From contig NZ_AFPB01000135.1 in the NCBI RefSeq assembly GCF_000218485.1, forward strand, positions 1 to 51,843: a stretch of 51,843 nucleotides of DNA, read 5' to 3'. This DNA is from Aquimarina agarivorans. Lineage in GTDB: Bacteria > Bacteroidota > Bacteroidia > Flavobacteriales > Flavobacteriaceae. Each line of letters starts with the position of its first letter. Positions within the stretch are counted from its first letter, which is position 1. Shown here one piece after another: positions 1-6,682 of this stretch. The notes below the pieces were generated by a model that worked only from the letters and a program-made list of their open reading frames with translations, searched no databases and was not told the DNA's origin. A program made the position numbers and the translations under genes.

Positions 1-331
1 GTATATAATTAAGGTGTTCAAAATTTGAATAAAAAAAACCTTGTATGCTGCTCGTAGACCATAAACGGTGTGTTTAAAGAAGCTCTCCGATGGCGTTTGA
101 TGTTGGGATTTACAAAGAAATAGGTAATCCTTGACAGCTTCTTCATCCAAACCTTCTGGACTTTGATTAAAATGCAAAGCCATGTGTGCAAGGCAACGGA
201 TATAATTGTTAAAGGTACTCTTGGCTTTACCTTGAATGGTAAAATCTCGAAGTAATCTATCGTGTAATTCTTTAAAATGAAGCACTTTAGCTAAAGCTTC
301 ATCAACTAGCGTTGCTTTTTTTTGAAATCAT
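1..331 (-). pseudogene. Tyrosine recombinase (phage-integrase type), N-terminal part, cut by the window edge
   Basis: The minus strand reads from about position 331 to the left edge and encodes a SAM-like N-terminal DNA-binding domain of a tyrosine recombinase, with stretches such as LLRDFTIQGKAKSTFNNYIR and SESFFKHTVYGLRAAYKV. From memory this resembles the integrases often found beside IS91-type transposases in Bacteroidota. The catalytic domain would lie to the left and is not seen. The only good start, ATG at 331, is out of frame with the body by one base. Removing one base from the run of eight T (A on the coding strand) at 316-323 gives the start MISKKATLVDEALAK. After AAYKV the reading becomes atypical at another run of eight, so a second frame break or an element end near position 35 is possible. 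The family is fairly certain; intactness is doubtful. Confidence 0.7.
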
Positions 332-511
332 AATAACAAATTTTAATATTTGACCTTTCAAGGTAGTAAAAAGCTCACGACTGGTAAGGAGGGTTAGTTC
401 AACAATGGCTATAAGTAATTGCTTGTTCTCGCCTACTTCTAAAAATCCTCTCGGATTTTCAGTTTGGTGTGTACTTGCAAAGTTAAGTGCTAAACCAAGC
501 AACTACTCATA

Positions 512-529
512 GCCGAGACCGTTACCTAC
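512..529. other. Left boundary of cassette-like unit A
   Basis: The string GCCGAGACCGTT at 512-523 recurs exactly at 3438-3449 at the start of the parDE unit. It runs into GTTACCTAC (521-529), which is the reverse complement of GTAGGTAAC at 2283-2291 at the far end of the same unit. This is the arrangement of an integron cassette, whose first bases (after G^TT) come from its own recombination site. The sequence match is direct; the integron reading is inference. Confidence 0.55.
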
Positions 530-593
530 AACCTGATCCAGCAAATAGATTGAAATTTTGAATAAAAACTATTTTATTGTTTCTTTGTTAAAA

Positions 594-607
594 ATACTGA
601 ATAGTAT
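594..607. promoter_or_regulatory. Probable TetR-type operator upstream of tetR
   Basis: The palindrome ATACT-GAAT-AGTAT lies 5 bp before the tetR start codon. The same motif with GTAT in the centre is at 1220-1233 in front of the next gene. Two copies around a TetR-family gene suggest autoregulation plus control of the downstream genes. Confidence 0.65.
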
Positions 608-612
608 CTTAC

Positions 613-1203
613 ATGAAAAAGGCAGAATCAACACGACTGACAATCTTACAAAAAGCATTTGAACTGATTTACACTAAGGGTTATCAAACAACAAGTATTG
701 ATGACATTATTGCTACAACACAAGTAACAAAAGGAGCTTTTTATTACCATTTTAAAACCAAAGACAAGATGGGAATTGCGATTATCAATGAAATTCTGAA
801 ACCAAGATTTACAAACAATTTTATTCAACCCTTACAAAAAGAAGAAAACCCATTGGAGGCTATTTATTATCTAATTGATAACATTTTAATGAAAAATAAG
901 TTTTTAAAAGTTGAGTATGGTTGTCCTGTGTCAAACTTTACACAAGAGATGACTCCATGGAATACTAACTTTAATATTGCTTTAAACGAGCTAACACAAG
1001 AATGGATAAAAGTAATGACAGCTATCATTGAAAAAGGAAAGGAAAATAAATTAGTACGTAATAATGTTAATTCAGAACAGGTAACAATGTTTATTATATC
1101 AGGTTATTGGGGCATACGAAATTTTGGCAAATTAGAAAACAGTAAAAAACCATATCTACCTTATTTAAAACAGCTTAAAAATTATCTCAATAGCTTAAAG
1201 TAA
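613..1203 (+). CDS. TetR/AcrR-family transcriptional regulator
   Basis: This 196-residue protein has the standard TetR-family size and layout. The N-terminal helix-turn-helix spans roughly residues 8-55 (TRLTILQKAFELIYTKGYQ followed by TSIDDIIATTQVTKGAFYYH), where the VTKGAFYYHF recognition-helix motif is diagnostic. The rest is the helical ligand-binding and dimer domain, whose ligand cannot be predicted. It is the first gene of a four-gene unit bounded by inverted cassette-type ends. Operator-like palindromes lie directly before it and between it and the next gene, so it probably represses itself and the three downstream genes. Confidence 0.9.
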   Translation: MKKAESTRLTILQKAFELIYTKGYQTTSIDDIIATTQVTKGAFYYHFKTKDKMGIAIINEILKPRFTNNFIQPLQKEENPLEAIYYLIDNILMKNKFLKVEYGCPVSNFTQEMTPWNTNFNIALNELTQEWIKVMTAIIEKGKENKLVRNNVNSEQVTMFIISGYWGIRNFGKLENSKKPYLPYLKQLKNYLNSLK

Positions 1204-1217
1204 TTTTTTATCAAAAA

Positions 1218-1235
1218 ACATACTGTATAGTATGT
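1218..1235. promoter_or_regulatory. Probable TetR-type operator before the small membrane-protein genes
   Basis: ACATACT-GTAT-AGTATGT is a perfect inverted repeat with 7-bp arms in the gap between tetR and the gene at 1278. Its core, ATACTGTATAGTAT, differs from the site at 594-607 only at the central A/T. The pair is best explained as binding sites of the regulator encoded between them. Confidence 0.7.
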
Positions 1236-1277
1236 TTTGTTTATTTTTACATTCAAATTAAAAAATTACAATGTAAA

Positions 1278-1742
1278 ATGTATTCAATATTATTATCTAT
1301 TCACTCATTATTCCGTTGGTTTGTTATAGCTTTTTTGGTTTATTCCATTTATAGAGCATTTATTGGGTACTCAAAAAACAAAGCTTTTTCAAAAATCGAT
1401 AATGCTTTCCGACATTGGACAGCAACCATTGCACACATTCAGTTAATGGTTGGAATAGTACTTTATACACAAAGTCCGATAATAAAATACTTTTGGAAAG
1501 AAACCAAAATAGGTTTGCAAAATTTGGACTTGACATTCTATGGTTTAATACACATTTTTCTAATGTTGACTTCTATTATTGTATTGACAATTGGTTCTGC
1601 AAAAGCAAAAAGAAAACCGACAGATAAAGAAAAATTTAAAGCAATACTACTTTGGTTTTTCATTACTTTATTAATCATTTTTATTGCAATTCCTTGGACA
1701 TTTTCACCACTATCAAGTAGACCTAATTTTAGACAATTTTAA
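1278..1742 (+). CDS. Small integral membrane protein, cytochrome-b-like, unknown role
   Basis: This 154-residue protein has four clear hydrophobic segments, at about residues 4-27, 45-65, 88-108 and 122-145. Several histidines lie near or in the helices (IHSLFRWF, FRHWTATIAHIQ, GLIHIF). It resembles small Bacteroidota membrane proteins often labelled cytochrome B, but heme binding is only suggested by the histidines. It is followed after 2 bp by a DUF3817 gene, so the two are almost certainly co-transcribed. The palindrome at 1218-1235 suggests TetR control. Confidence 0.7.
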   Translation: MYSILLSIHSLFRWFVIAFLVYSIYRAFIGYSKNKAFSKIDNAFRHWTATIAHIQLMVGIVLYTQSPIIKYFWKETKIGLQNLDLTFYGLIHIFLMLTSIIVLTIGSAKAKRKPTDKEKFKAILLWFFITLLIIFIAIPWTFSPLSSRPNFRQF

Positions 1743-1744
1743 TT

Positions 1745-2059
1745 ATGAAAAAATATTTTACAACAACAATCGGACGTTTACGACTTCTTGCTTTCTTAGA
1801 AGGGTTTTCATTACTTATTTTGATTTTTATAGCTGTTCCACTAAAATATTATTATGGCAATTCTTCTCTTTCAAAATCTCTTGGACCTATTCACGGTGCC
1901 TTATTTTTACTGTTTTTAATCAATGTTTTAAAAGTAAGTATCGAACAGCAATGGAAATTCAAAGAAACAACTTGGAAAATCATTATCGCTTGTTTTATTC
2001 CATTTGGTACTTTCTACATTGATTATAAAATCCTTCGCAACATAATAACGAATAGGTAA
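1745..2059 (+). CDS. DUF3817-type small membrane protein
   Basis: This 104-residue protein has three hydrophobic segments and the family's characteristic start, with LRLLAFLEGFSLLILIFIAVPLKY followed by GPIHGALFLLFL and a terminal IPFGTFYIDYKIL. DUF3817 proteins are short membrane proteins of unknown function. It sits tightly between its neighbours (2-bp gaps), so it belongs to the TetR-controlled unit. Confidence 0.8.
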   Translation: MKKYFTTTIGRLRLLAFLEGFSLLILIFIAVPLKYYYGNSSLSKSLGPIHGALFLLFLINVLKVSIEQQWKFKETTWKIIIACFIPFGTFYIDYKILRNIITNR

Positions 2060-2061
2060 TA

Positions 2062-2274
2062 ATGATATTTGTATTTAAAACATCAATAAGTTCTAAAAAA
2101 ACAATCAAACTACTGACACCACACTTAAACAAATTATTAGCAGTTTCCGATTGGAACTTTGACCTTGAAGATTGTGACAATATTTTACGGATTAATAGCC
2201 AAATTAATATTGTAAAAAAAACTATTGAAATTTTAAACGACATTGGCTTTGAATGTGAAGAATTACCTGAATAG
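2062..2274 (+). CDS. Small conserved protein of unknown function (ferredoxin-like fold suspected)
   Basis: This 70-residue acidic protein contains KLLAVSDWNFDLEDCDNILRI and a C-terminal GFECEELPE. From memory, proteins with the WNFDLEDCDNILR motif are common small Bacteroidota proteins, probably with an HMA-like alpha/beta fold, but the classic CxxC metal site is absent. The motif is part of the annotation only as a recognisable signature. It starts 2 bp after the DUF3817 gene and ends just before the palindromic element that closes unit A. Confidence 0.65.
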   Translation: MIFVFKTSISSKKTIKLLTPHLNKLLAVSDWNFDLEDCDNILRINSQINIVKKTIEILNDIGFECEELPE

Positions 2275-2282
2275 AAAAGGCA

Positions 2283-2342
2283 GTAGGTAACACATAAAGC
2301 ATTCGTCTTGCCGATAGGCCAGAGATGAATGCGATGTTGACT
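2283..2342. repeat. attC-like palindromic element A
   Basis: The element begins GTAGGTAAC, the reverse complement of the start of unit A at 521-529, and ends GTTGACT. Between them is an imperfect hairpin: CATTCgTCT, then TGCCGATAGGC, then AGATGAATG. The 54-bp stretch at 2289-2342 is almost identical to 4061-4114, with only a few differences after GGC. A terminal AAC...GTT pair around an imperfect hairpin is the layout of integron attC sites. The canonical RYYYAAC/GTTRRRY consensus is only partly met, so assignment to integrons is inference. Confidence 0.6.
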
Positions 2343-2490
2343 GACCCGGTGGTGGATTTATGGGGAAAGTGATGTGTGGTAATCTTCAATTTTAGAAAGT
2401 ACAACCTCGTTTTTCACAAATTTCAAGGTTTGAAAATACGCTTTGACTATTGAAAAACGAATCTATTGGCATCGATTATAAGTTTTATAT

Positions 2491-2532
2491 GGGGTTTAAT
2501 CCAATTTTGAGCTATTTCCTTTAAATTTGGAC
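2491..2532. repeat. Diverged 42-bp repeat, copy 1
   Basis: This 42-bp segment aligns without gaps to 6641-6682 at about 32 of 42 positions; both contain TGAGCT followed by CTTTAA four to five bases later. This copy lies between attC-like element A and the IS91 fragment. The other starts at the end of the last palindromic element. The rest of 2343-2571 holds no gene I can support and may be the terminal region of the IS91-type element. Confidence 0.45.
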
Positions 2533-2571
2533 AATACTTGTCCCGTCCCTATTATGGGATTTTTTTAAAAT

Positions 2572-2925
2572 CTATGTAGTCTTTAGTTTTTCTAACCAGC
2601 GCTTTGGCGGACCTCGTACCCCAAAGTAAGCGATGATTTGCAAAGTGCCTTTTTTACATTTTGGGCAAATACGGTGGTTGTCCTTGATCTTTTGCGCTTT
2701 AACATTTAGTGGACTTTTAGCCAATGTCGCTTGCAGCTTCTTTAGGTACTTTCGCTTGGTAGTACTACTGAGCAATCCATAATGACGGATCTTTGTAAAA
2801 CCCTTTGGTAAAATGTGTAACTGAAAACGATTAACAAAGGTGTTGATGGGAAGACTTATTGTTGCTAATTCACTTCCTTTACGGTAATGCTTTGTAAAGA
2901 TTATCGAAGAAAAGAAAAATACCAC
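2572..2925 (-). pseudogene. IS91-family transposase, C-terminal fragment
   Basis: The minus strand encodes the C-terminal end of an IS91/Y2-type transposase. The signature is FVNRFQLHILPKGFTKIRHYGLLSS, followed by a CPKCKKG pair typical of these proteins. The catalytic part, with the HUH motif and tyrosine, is missing. Upstream of about 2885 homology stops and the opposite strand becomes group II intron maturase, so another element has broken the gene. The ATG-initiated reading from 2925 is therefore not a real start; it runs through the junction. Confidence 0.75.
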
Positions 2926-3336
2926 AACGTTAAATTTGATTTTCTGGGTTACTTATTTCAACCTATAACTTCTAAATCTAAAAAGCGAAGTGGGCAATTT
3001 TTAGGATTTGATTGTGGCATTTGTATAAATATAAGAAAAAAGATTGCCGATAAGTTAGGAGAACTCAAAGTTCATAGGATGAATTCAAATAATATTGTAG
3101 GCATTGCTAAAATTCTTAATCCAATGATTAGAGGATGAATTAATTACTACGGTAAATTCAGAAAATCCATGCTCCATGGAGTCTTCAAGCTATTGAACAA
3201 TCGTTTAGTGCGATGGACAAGAAAAAGGTATAAGCGTTATAATACAAGTTTAAAAAGTGCTTACCGGTGGTTTAATAGAATTAAGGAACAATTTCCTAAT
3301 CTATTCTACCACTGGAGTATGGGTTATACCAATTGA
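2887..3336 (+). pseudogene. Group II intron reverse transcriptase/maturase, C-terminal remnant with internal stop
   Basis: The reading frame begins within the last part of the RT domain (CKDYRRKEKYHNVKFDFLGY) and continues through the maturase (domain X) region, with NPMIRG, a stop codon, then INYYGKFRKSML and YRWFNRIKEQFPNLFYHWS. The stop is TGA at 3136-3138, where functional relatives have tryptophan (RGWINYYG), so it is a TGG to TGA nonsense change. TGA is a normal stop elsewhere in the window, so recoding is unlikely. The catalytic YADD half of the RT is absent, cut off at the junction with the IS91 fragment near 2885. The intron RNA 3' end follows at 3365-3437. Confidence 0.85.
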
Positions 3337-3364
3337 AAACGTTAATTTAGATTCGTACATCGTA

Positions 3365-3437
3365 AGCCGAATGAAGGGAGACTTTCAAGCACGGTTCTGT
3401 GAGAGGCTTAGGGTGAAAATCCCTTTGCCTACTCGAT
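3365..3437 (+). ncRNA. Group II intron 3' end: domain V and domain VI
   Basis: Domain V is 3365-3398: AGCCG pairs with CGGTT, and the upper stem TGAAGG/CTTTCA closes a GAGA (GNRA) tetraloop; the AGC catalytic triad is present. Domain VI is 3401-3434: GAG-AGGC pairs with GCCT-A-CTC, leaving a bulged adenosine at 3431 as the expected branch point. The intron should end about six bases later with AT at 3437. The bases that follow, GCCGAGACCGTT, are a cassette-type boundary. The 5' half of the intron is missing, so the element cannot splice or move by itself. Confidence 0.85.
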
Positions 3438-3456
3438 GCCGAGACCGTTGTGTGCA
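3438..3456. other. Left boundary of cassette-like unit B (parDE)
   Basis: GCCGAGACCGTT here is identical to 512-523. GTTGTGTGCA at 3447-3456 is the exact reverse complement of TGCACACAAC at 4054-4063, which opens the palindromic element at the other end of the parDE unit. The boundary directly follows the group II intron end. Confidence 0.6.
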
Positions 3457-3506
3457 ATTTGGCTATGTTACCAAGACTTGGTATATTTAGGTAAAATATA
3501 GTCGAA

Positions 3507-3749
3507 ATGGAAAAAAACATATCAATATCACTCGGAAATCATTTTGAGAATTTTATAAGAGAAGAAGTAAACTCTGGAAGGTATGGTTCGGTTAGCGAAG
3601 TAATTCGTTCTGCTTTACGTTTGTTAGAACATGAAGAAAAAAAGGAAAGGGAACTGATTAAAGCTCTCGAAGTTGGGGAAAATAGTGGATTTGTTGAAAA
3701 TTTTGACCCAAAACTACATCTGAAAGAATTACATAGTAAACACTTATGA
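3507..3749 (+). CDS. parD: ParD-type antitoxin of a type II toxin-antitoxin pair
   Basis: This 80-residue protein starts MEKNISISLGNHFENFI and has the ribbon-helix-helix signature GRYGSVSEVIRSALRLLEHEE at about residues 23-43, as in ParD/CopG-Arc antitoxins. The acidic C-terminal tail would wrap and neutralise the toxin. Its stop overlaps the toxin start by four bases (ATGA), the usual coupled arrangement. The pair probably represses its own promoter. It occupies a self-contained unit between inverted boundaries, which is typical cargo for cassette arrays. Confidence 0.92.
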   Translation: MEKNISISLGNHFENFIREEVNSGRYGSVSEVIRSALRLLEHEEKKERELIKALEVGENSGFVENFDPKLHLKELHSKHL

Positions 3750-4048
3750 GCAAAAACAAATATCGCATAAGTCAACAAGCGATTGAGGATTTAGATAAAA
3801 TTTGGATTTATACGCTCAATATATGGTCTAAAGAACAAGCTGACAGATATTATGACTTGATATTTACGGAAATTAAATTTATTGCTAACAACTTTATGAC
3901 TGGAAAGTCAGCGGAACAAACTCGAAAGAATTATCGAGTAACTAAGATAAAATCTCATTTGATTTTTTATAGTAAAGCAGAAAATGATATTGTGGAAATA
4001 GTTAGAATTTTGCACCAGCGAATGGATATTAAAAAAAGATTGAAATAA
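3746..4048 (+). CDS. parE: ParE-type toxin (RelE/ParE superfamily)
   Basis: This 100-residue protein has the family layout: YRISQQAIEDLDKIWIYTLNIWSKEQADRYY at the N-terminus, a central region, then YRVTKIKSHLIFYSKAENDIVEIVRILHQRMDIKKRL. The C-terminal HQRMD motif is diagnostic for ParE. Characterised ParE toxins poison DNA gyrase; that activity is family knowledge and is not visible here. It overlaps the antitoxin gene by 4 bp and appears intact. Confidence 0.93.
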   Translation: MSKNKYRISQQAIEDLDKIWIYTLNIWSKEQADRYYDLIFTEIKFIANNFMTGKSAEQTRKNYRVTKIKSHLIFYSKAENDIVEIVRILHQRMDIKKRLK

Positions 4049-4053
4049 AAAAC

Positions 4054-4114
4054 TGCACACAACACATAAAGCATTCGTCTTGCCGATAGGCTATAGATGA
4101 ATGAGATGTTGACT
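4054..4114. repeat. attC-like palindromic element B
   Basis: The element begins six bases after the parE stop with TGCACACAAC, complementary to the start of the same unit at 3447-3456, and ends GTTGACT. The inner part, 4061-4114, is nearly identical to 2289-2342 and forms the hairpin CATTCgTCT / AGATGAATG around GCCGATAGGC. Confidence 0.6.
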
Positions 4115-4231
4115 AATGCCAAAAAAGATCACAAAATGATAGACGCAAATACTTGTTCATTTTTTCGATAACTGCATTGTGTCTGATTTCCATAGCTGGG
4201 TTTGTAGTACATTAAACCAAACAAAAAAAGA

Positions 4232-4459
4232 ATGAGCAAAATTATAGTTTTTTTACTATTGATAATTTTGTTCATTTCCTGTAAAAACCCTGTAAAAACC
4301 CTGAAAAAAATTAACAGAGTTGAAATTTCTAAACAAAATTTCGAATCTTTTGATGAATTGAATAGTTCTAAAATGAAAACTTTAATAACTAACATTCTTA
4401 TTAGCTCGATACAGAAATATGAATATGAGGTAAGATATTCTAAAAATGATTACTTGTGA
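4232..4459 (+). CDS. Small putative lipoprotein, probably decayed or frameshifted
   Basis: The product begins MSKIIVFLLLIILFISCKNP, a lipoprotein signal with Cys17 in the lipobox. After about 75 residues it ends at TGA, but coding-like sequence continues in another frame from about 4460. The continuation reads KLAKMGFSFEPTYKVLEII, and after a further break at the T run at 4557-4560 it reads FLNWNSKNHPELNGFIDG and ends near 4672. I do not recognise the family. The whole unit looks like one short secreted-protein gene broken at two places. Confidence 0.45.
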   Translation: MSKIIVFLLLIILFISCKNPVKTLKKINRVEISKQNFESFDELNSSKMKTLITNILISSIQKYEYEVRYSKNDYL

Positions 4460-4672
4460 AATTAGCTAAAATGGGATTTAGTTTTGAACCAACTTATAAA
4501 GTGCTTGAAATAATTTTGACGAAGCGAGCTGGAGCTGGGGAAAAAACAGAAATGTACTTTTGAACTGGAATTCGAAAAACCACCCTGAATTGAACGGTTT
4601 TATTGATGGCCAAACGAAGTCTGGAGGTAAGAAGTTTTTAAAAGCATTTGAACTGTATAAGAATAAAAATTA
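4460..4672 (+). pseudogene. Out-of-frame continuation of the small lipoprotein gene
   Basis: Two coding-like blocks follow the lipoprotein stop. The first contains MGFSFEPTYKVLEIILTKRA and ends at TGA near 4561. Adding one T to the run of four at 4557-4560 joins it to NWNSKNHPELNGFIDG, then QTKSGGKKFLKAFELYKNKN and a TAA at about 4672. The conserved-looking composition suggests one original reading frame. The function is unknown. Confidence 0.4.
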
Positions 4673-4683
4673 ACGCGCTACCA

Positions 4684-4744
4684 CACCTAAAGCATTTGTT
4701 TATTGTCTACTATAGGAAATATGAATGCTTTAAATATTGCCTAT
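4684..4744. repeat. Diverged attC-like element C
   Basis: ACACCTAAAGCATTTG...ACTATAGG...ATGAATG aligns to elements A and B (ACACATAAAGCATTCG...GATAGGC...ATGAATG). The right side runs into ATTGCCTAT at 4736-4744. That string is complementary, with one mismatch apart from the terminal base, to ATCGGCAAC at 6593-6601, the start of the next element. The left arm lacks a clear AAC, and no complementary partner is seen at the start of the lipoprotein unit, so this copy is degenerate. Confidence 0.45.
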
Positions 4745-4755
4745 AATTCAAAATT

Positions 4756-6586
4756 ATGAAAATTAAAATTAATGTTGAAGATAAAATTTTAAAGAAATTT
4801 GAAATAGATAACTTACCTGATTTTATTGTTGTTACAGGTGAAAATGGTTCAGGTAAAACTCAATTATTAAAAATTTTATCAATTGAAAATTGGATAGAAG
4901 AAAAATTTGAAAATGAAACTTTTATTCAATATTCCAAGAGTGAAATATTTGATGGAGAAAAAAAAATGAATAACATCAACTATATTTCGAATAATGATGA
5001 AATGCAAGATCATTATAATGTAAATTTAGGACAAAATATTACTCCCCAAGTTTATATTGATAAATGGGGTAGATTACCAATAAAATATGTAAGCTATTTA
5101 AACTTAAAGAAAATTTCTAATAAAAATATAAGCTTAGAAAATTTGAATAAAAGATATCAAAAAGATATAGGTAATAATAATTCAATTACACAATCTGACT
5201 TAAATCTATTTGAAAAAATATATTCTCAAAAAATAAACAAATTTGAACTTGCAACAATTGAAGAATGTATAATTAATCTTCCATTCAGTAATAATAATAA
5301 TCTATTTTCAACTGACCTTACATTACTCTACATCAAGCATAAATGCAAATTAGATTTAGGAATAATCCCTAAAGAAAAACCTTGGGATATTTTTAATAAA
5401 ATTTTAGAAGAAGCTAATTTTCCTTATAGATTAAACCCTCCCGATTTTAGTGTTGAGAACTTTAATCTTAGAGCTAACTTAATTGATATAAAAAGTAAAA
5501 AAATTATTGAAATACCCAATTTGTCTTCAGGTGAAAAAACTATAATGTCTTTAATACTGGCATTATATAACTCTAAAAATGAAATCACTTTTCCAGAAGT
5601 TATATTATTTGATGAACCTGACTCTGTTCTACATCCATCAATGTCAAAGCAAATGTTAGATGTTTTACAAAATATTTTTGTAAAACAACAACAAGTTAAA
5701 GTTATTATTACAACGCACTCCCCATCTACTGTTGCCTTAAGTCCAGAATTGTCAATATATAAAATGGATAGAGATTTAGGAATGTTATTAAAAATAGAAA
5801 AAAAAGAGGCTATAAATAATCTGACTAAAGGTTTAGACAACTTAAATATATATTACGAAAATAGAAGGCAAATTTTCGTTAAAGCAAATATTGATAAATT
5901 GTTTTATGAAAACACGTATTCTAATATAAAAAGTTTGGGTAATTTAAATAGACAAATTCATTTAGAATTCATAACTATGAGTGAAACAAAACAAAATGGA
6001 GATGTTAATGGAGGTTGTGATTTTGTTAAAAAAAATAGTGAATCGTCTTCAAAAATCAGGAAGCAAAACTGCTTTTGGACTTATTGATTACGATAATGGG
6101 AATAATCATGAAAGTTCTGTGATTTCTATTTTAGGAAACAAAAAAAGATATAGTATTGAGAACTATATTCTTGACCCTATTTTTATAGCATTTTTCATAT
6201 TACGAGAAATTGAAAACAAAAAGTTAGAATTTGGTTTTGATGACTATGATAAGATTACAAATTTTCAAAAAATAGGCAAAGAAAAACTTCAAAATATTGT
6301 TGATAAAATAATAATAAAGATAGAACCTAATATTTCAAATTTATATAATTCAGAAATAGTATCATATAGAACTTTAAACGATTATATAATTAAAGTACCT
6401 ATTTGGTATTTTAAAACAAAAGGACACATCTTGGAAGAAATCATTTTGAAAAGCATTTACGATCTTAGAGGTTTTATGGAGAAAAACTCAATTTGTCCTA
6501 CTATAACAAAAAAAGTCGTAAATATAATACCAGAATTTATTGCTTTAGATTTATTAAAAACATTTGAAGAATTAGAATATAAATAA
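4756..6586 (+). pseudogene. AAA ATPase-TOPRIM (DUF4435-like) defence candidate, interrupted by one frameshift
   Basis: Residues 1-350 form an ABC/AAA-type ATPase with Walker A GENGSGKT (28-35), signature LSSGEKT (256-262), Walker B ILFDEPD (283-289) and H-loop TTHSPS. After a run of eight A at 6028-6035 the frame is lost. Removing one A joins FVKKIVNRLQKSGSKTAFGLIDYDNGN and GNKKRYSIENYILDP, giving one protein of about 609 residues with a TOPRIM-like DUF4435 domain. ATPase plus TOPRIM proteins of this type include OLD nucleases and the PARIS antiphage system (AriA ATPase, AriB DUF4435), sometimes fused; the match here is by architecture only. In relatives as I remember them, the TOPRIM start has a catalytic Glu (FVE.). 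Here it is FVKANID, with Lys encoded by AAA at 5881-5883. The unit is bounded by palindromic elements C and D. Confidence 0.7.
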
Positions 6587-6592
6587 AAAACC

Positions 6593-6649
6593 ATCGGCAA
6601 CATCCAACGCGCTCGCCTAACCAATAGGTTATATATGAATGGGTTATAA
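6593..6649. repeat. attC-like palindromic element D
   Basis: It starts ATCGGCAAC, complementary to the start of this unit at 4736-4744. It contains CCAATAGGTTATATATGAATG, which matches CCGATAGGCTATAGATGAATG of element B at 17 of 21 positions, and ends GTTATAA. It closes the last recognisable cassette-like unit of the islet. Confidence 0.5.
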
Positions 6650-6682
6650 TCTGATTGTGAGCTGTTTTCTTTAAGTTTAGGC
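6641..6682. repeat. Diverged 42-bp repeat, copy 2
   Basis: It is about 76% identical, without gaps, to 2491-2532. It overlaps the right end of attC-like element D. It may mark an array end or an old element terminus. Confidence 0.4.

Noticed and set aside
302..502. Open frame of 66 residues on the minus strand before the recombinase
   Set aside because: It has no family-like sequence and its end overlaps the recombinase start in the wrong frame. It looks like upstream non-coding sequence of the element, apart from the last few codons that belong to the recombinase start.
3136..3138. TGA read as tryptophan (alternative genetic code)
   Set aside because: TGA is used as a normal stop in neighbouring genes such as parD, so the maturase stop is a nonsense mutation in a truncated element.
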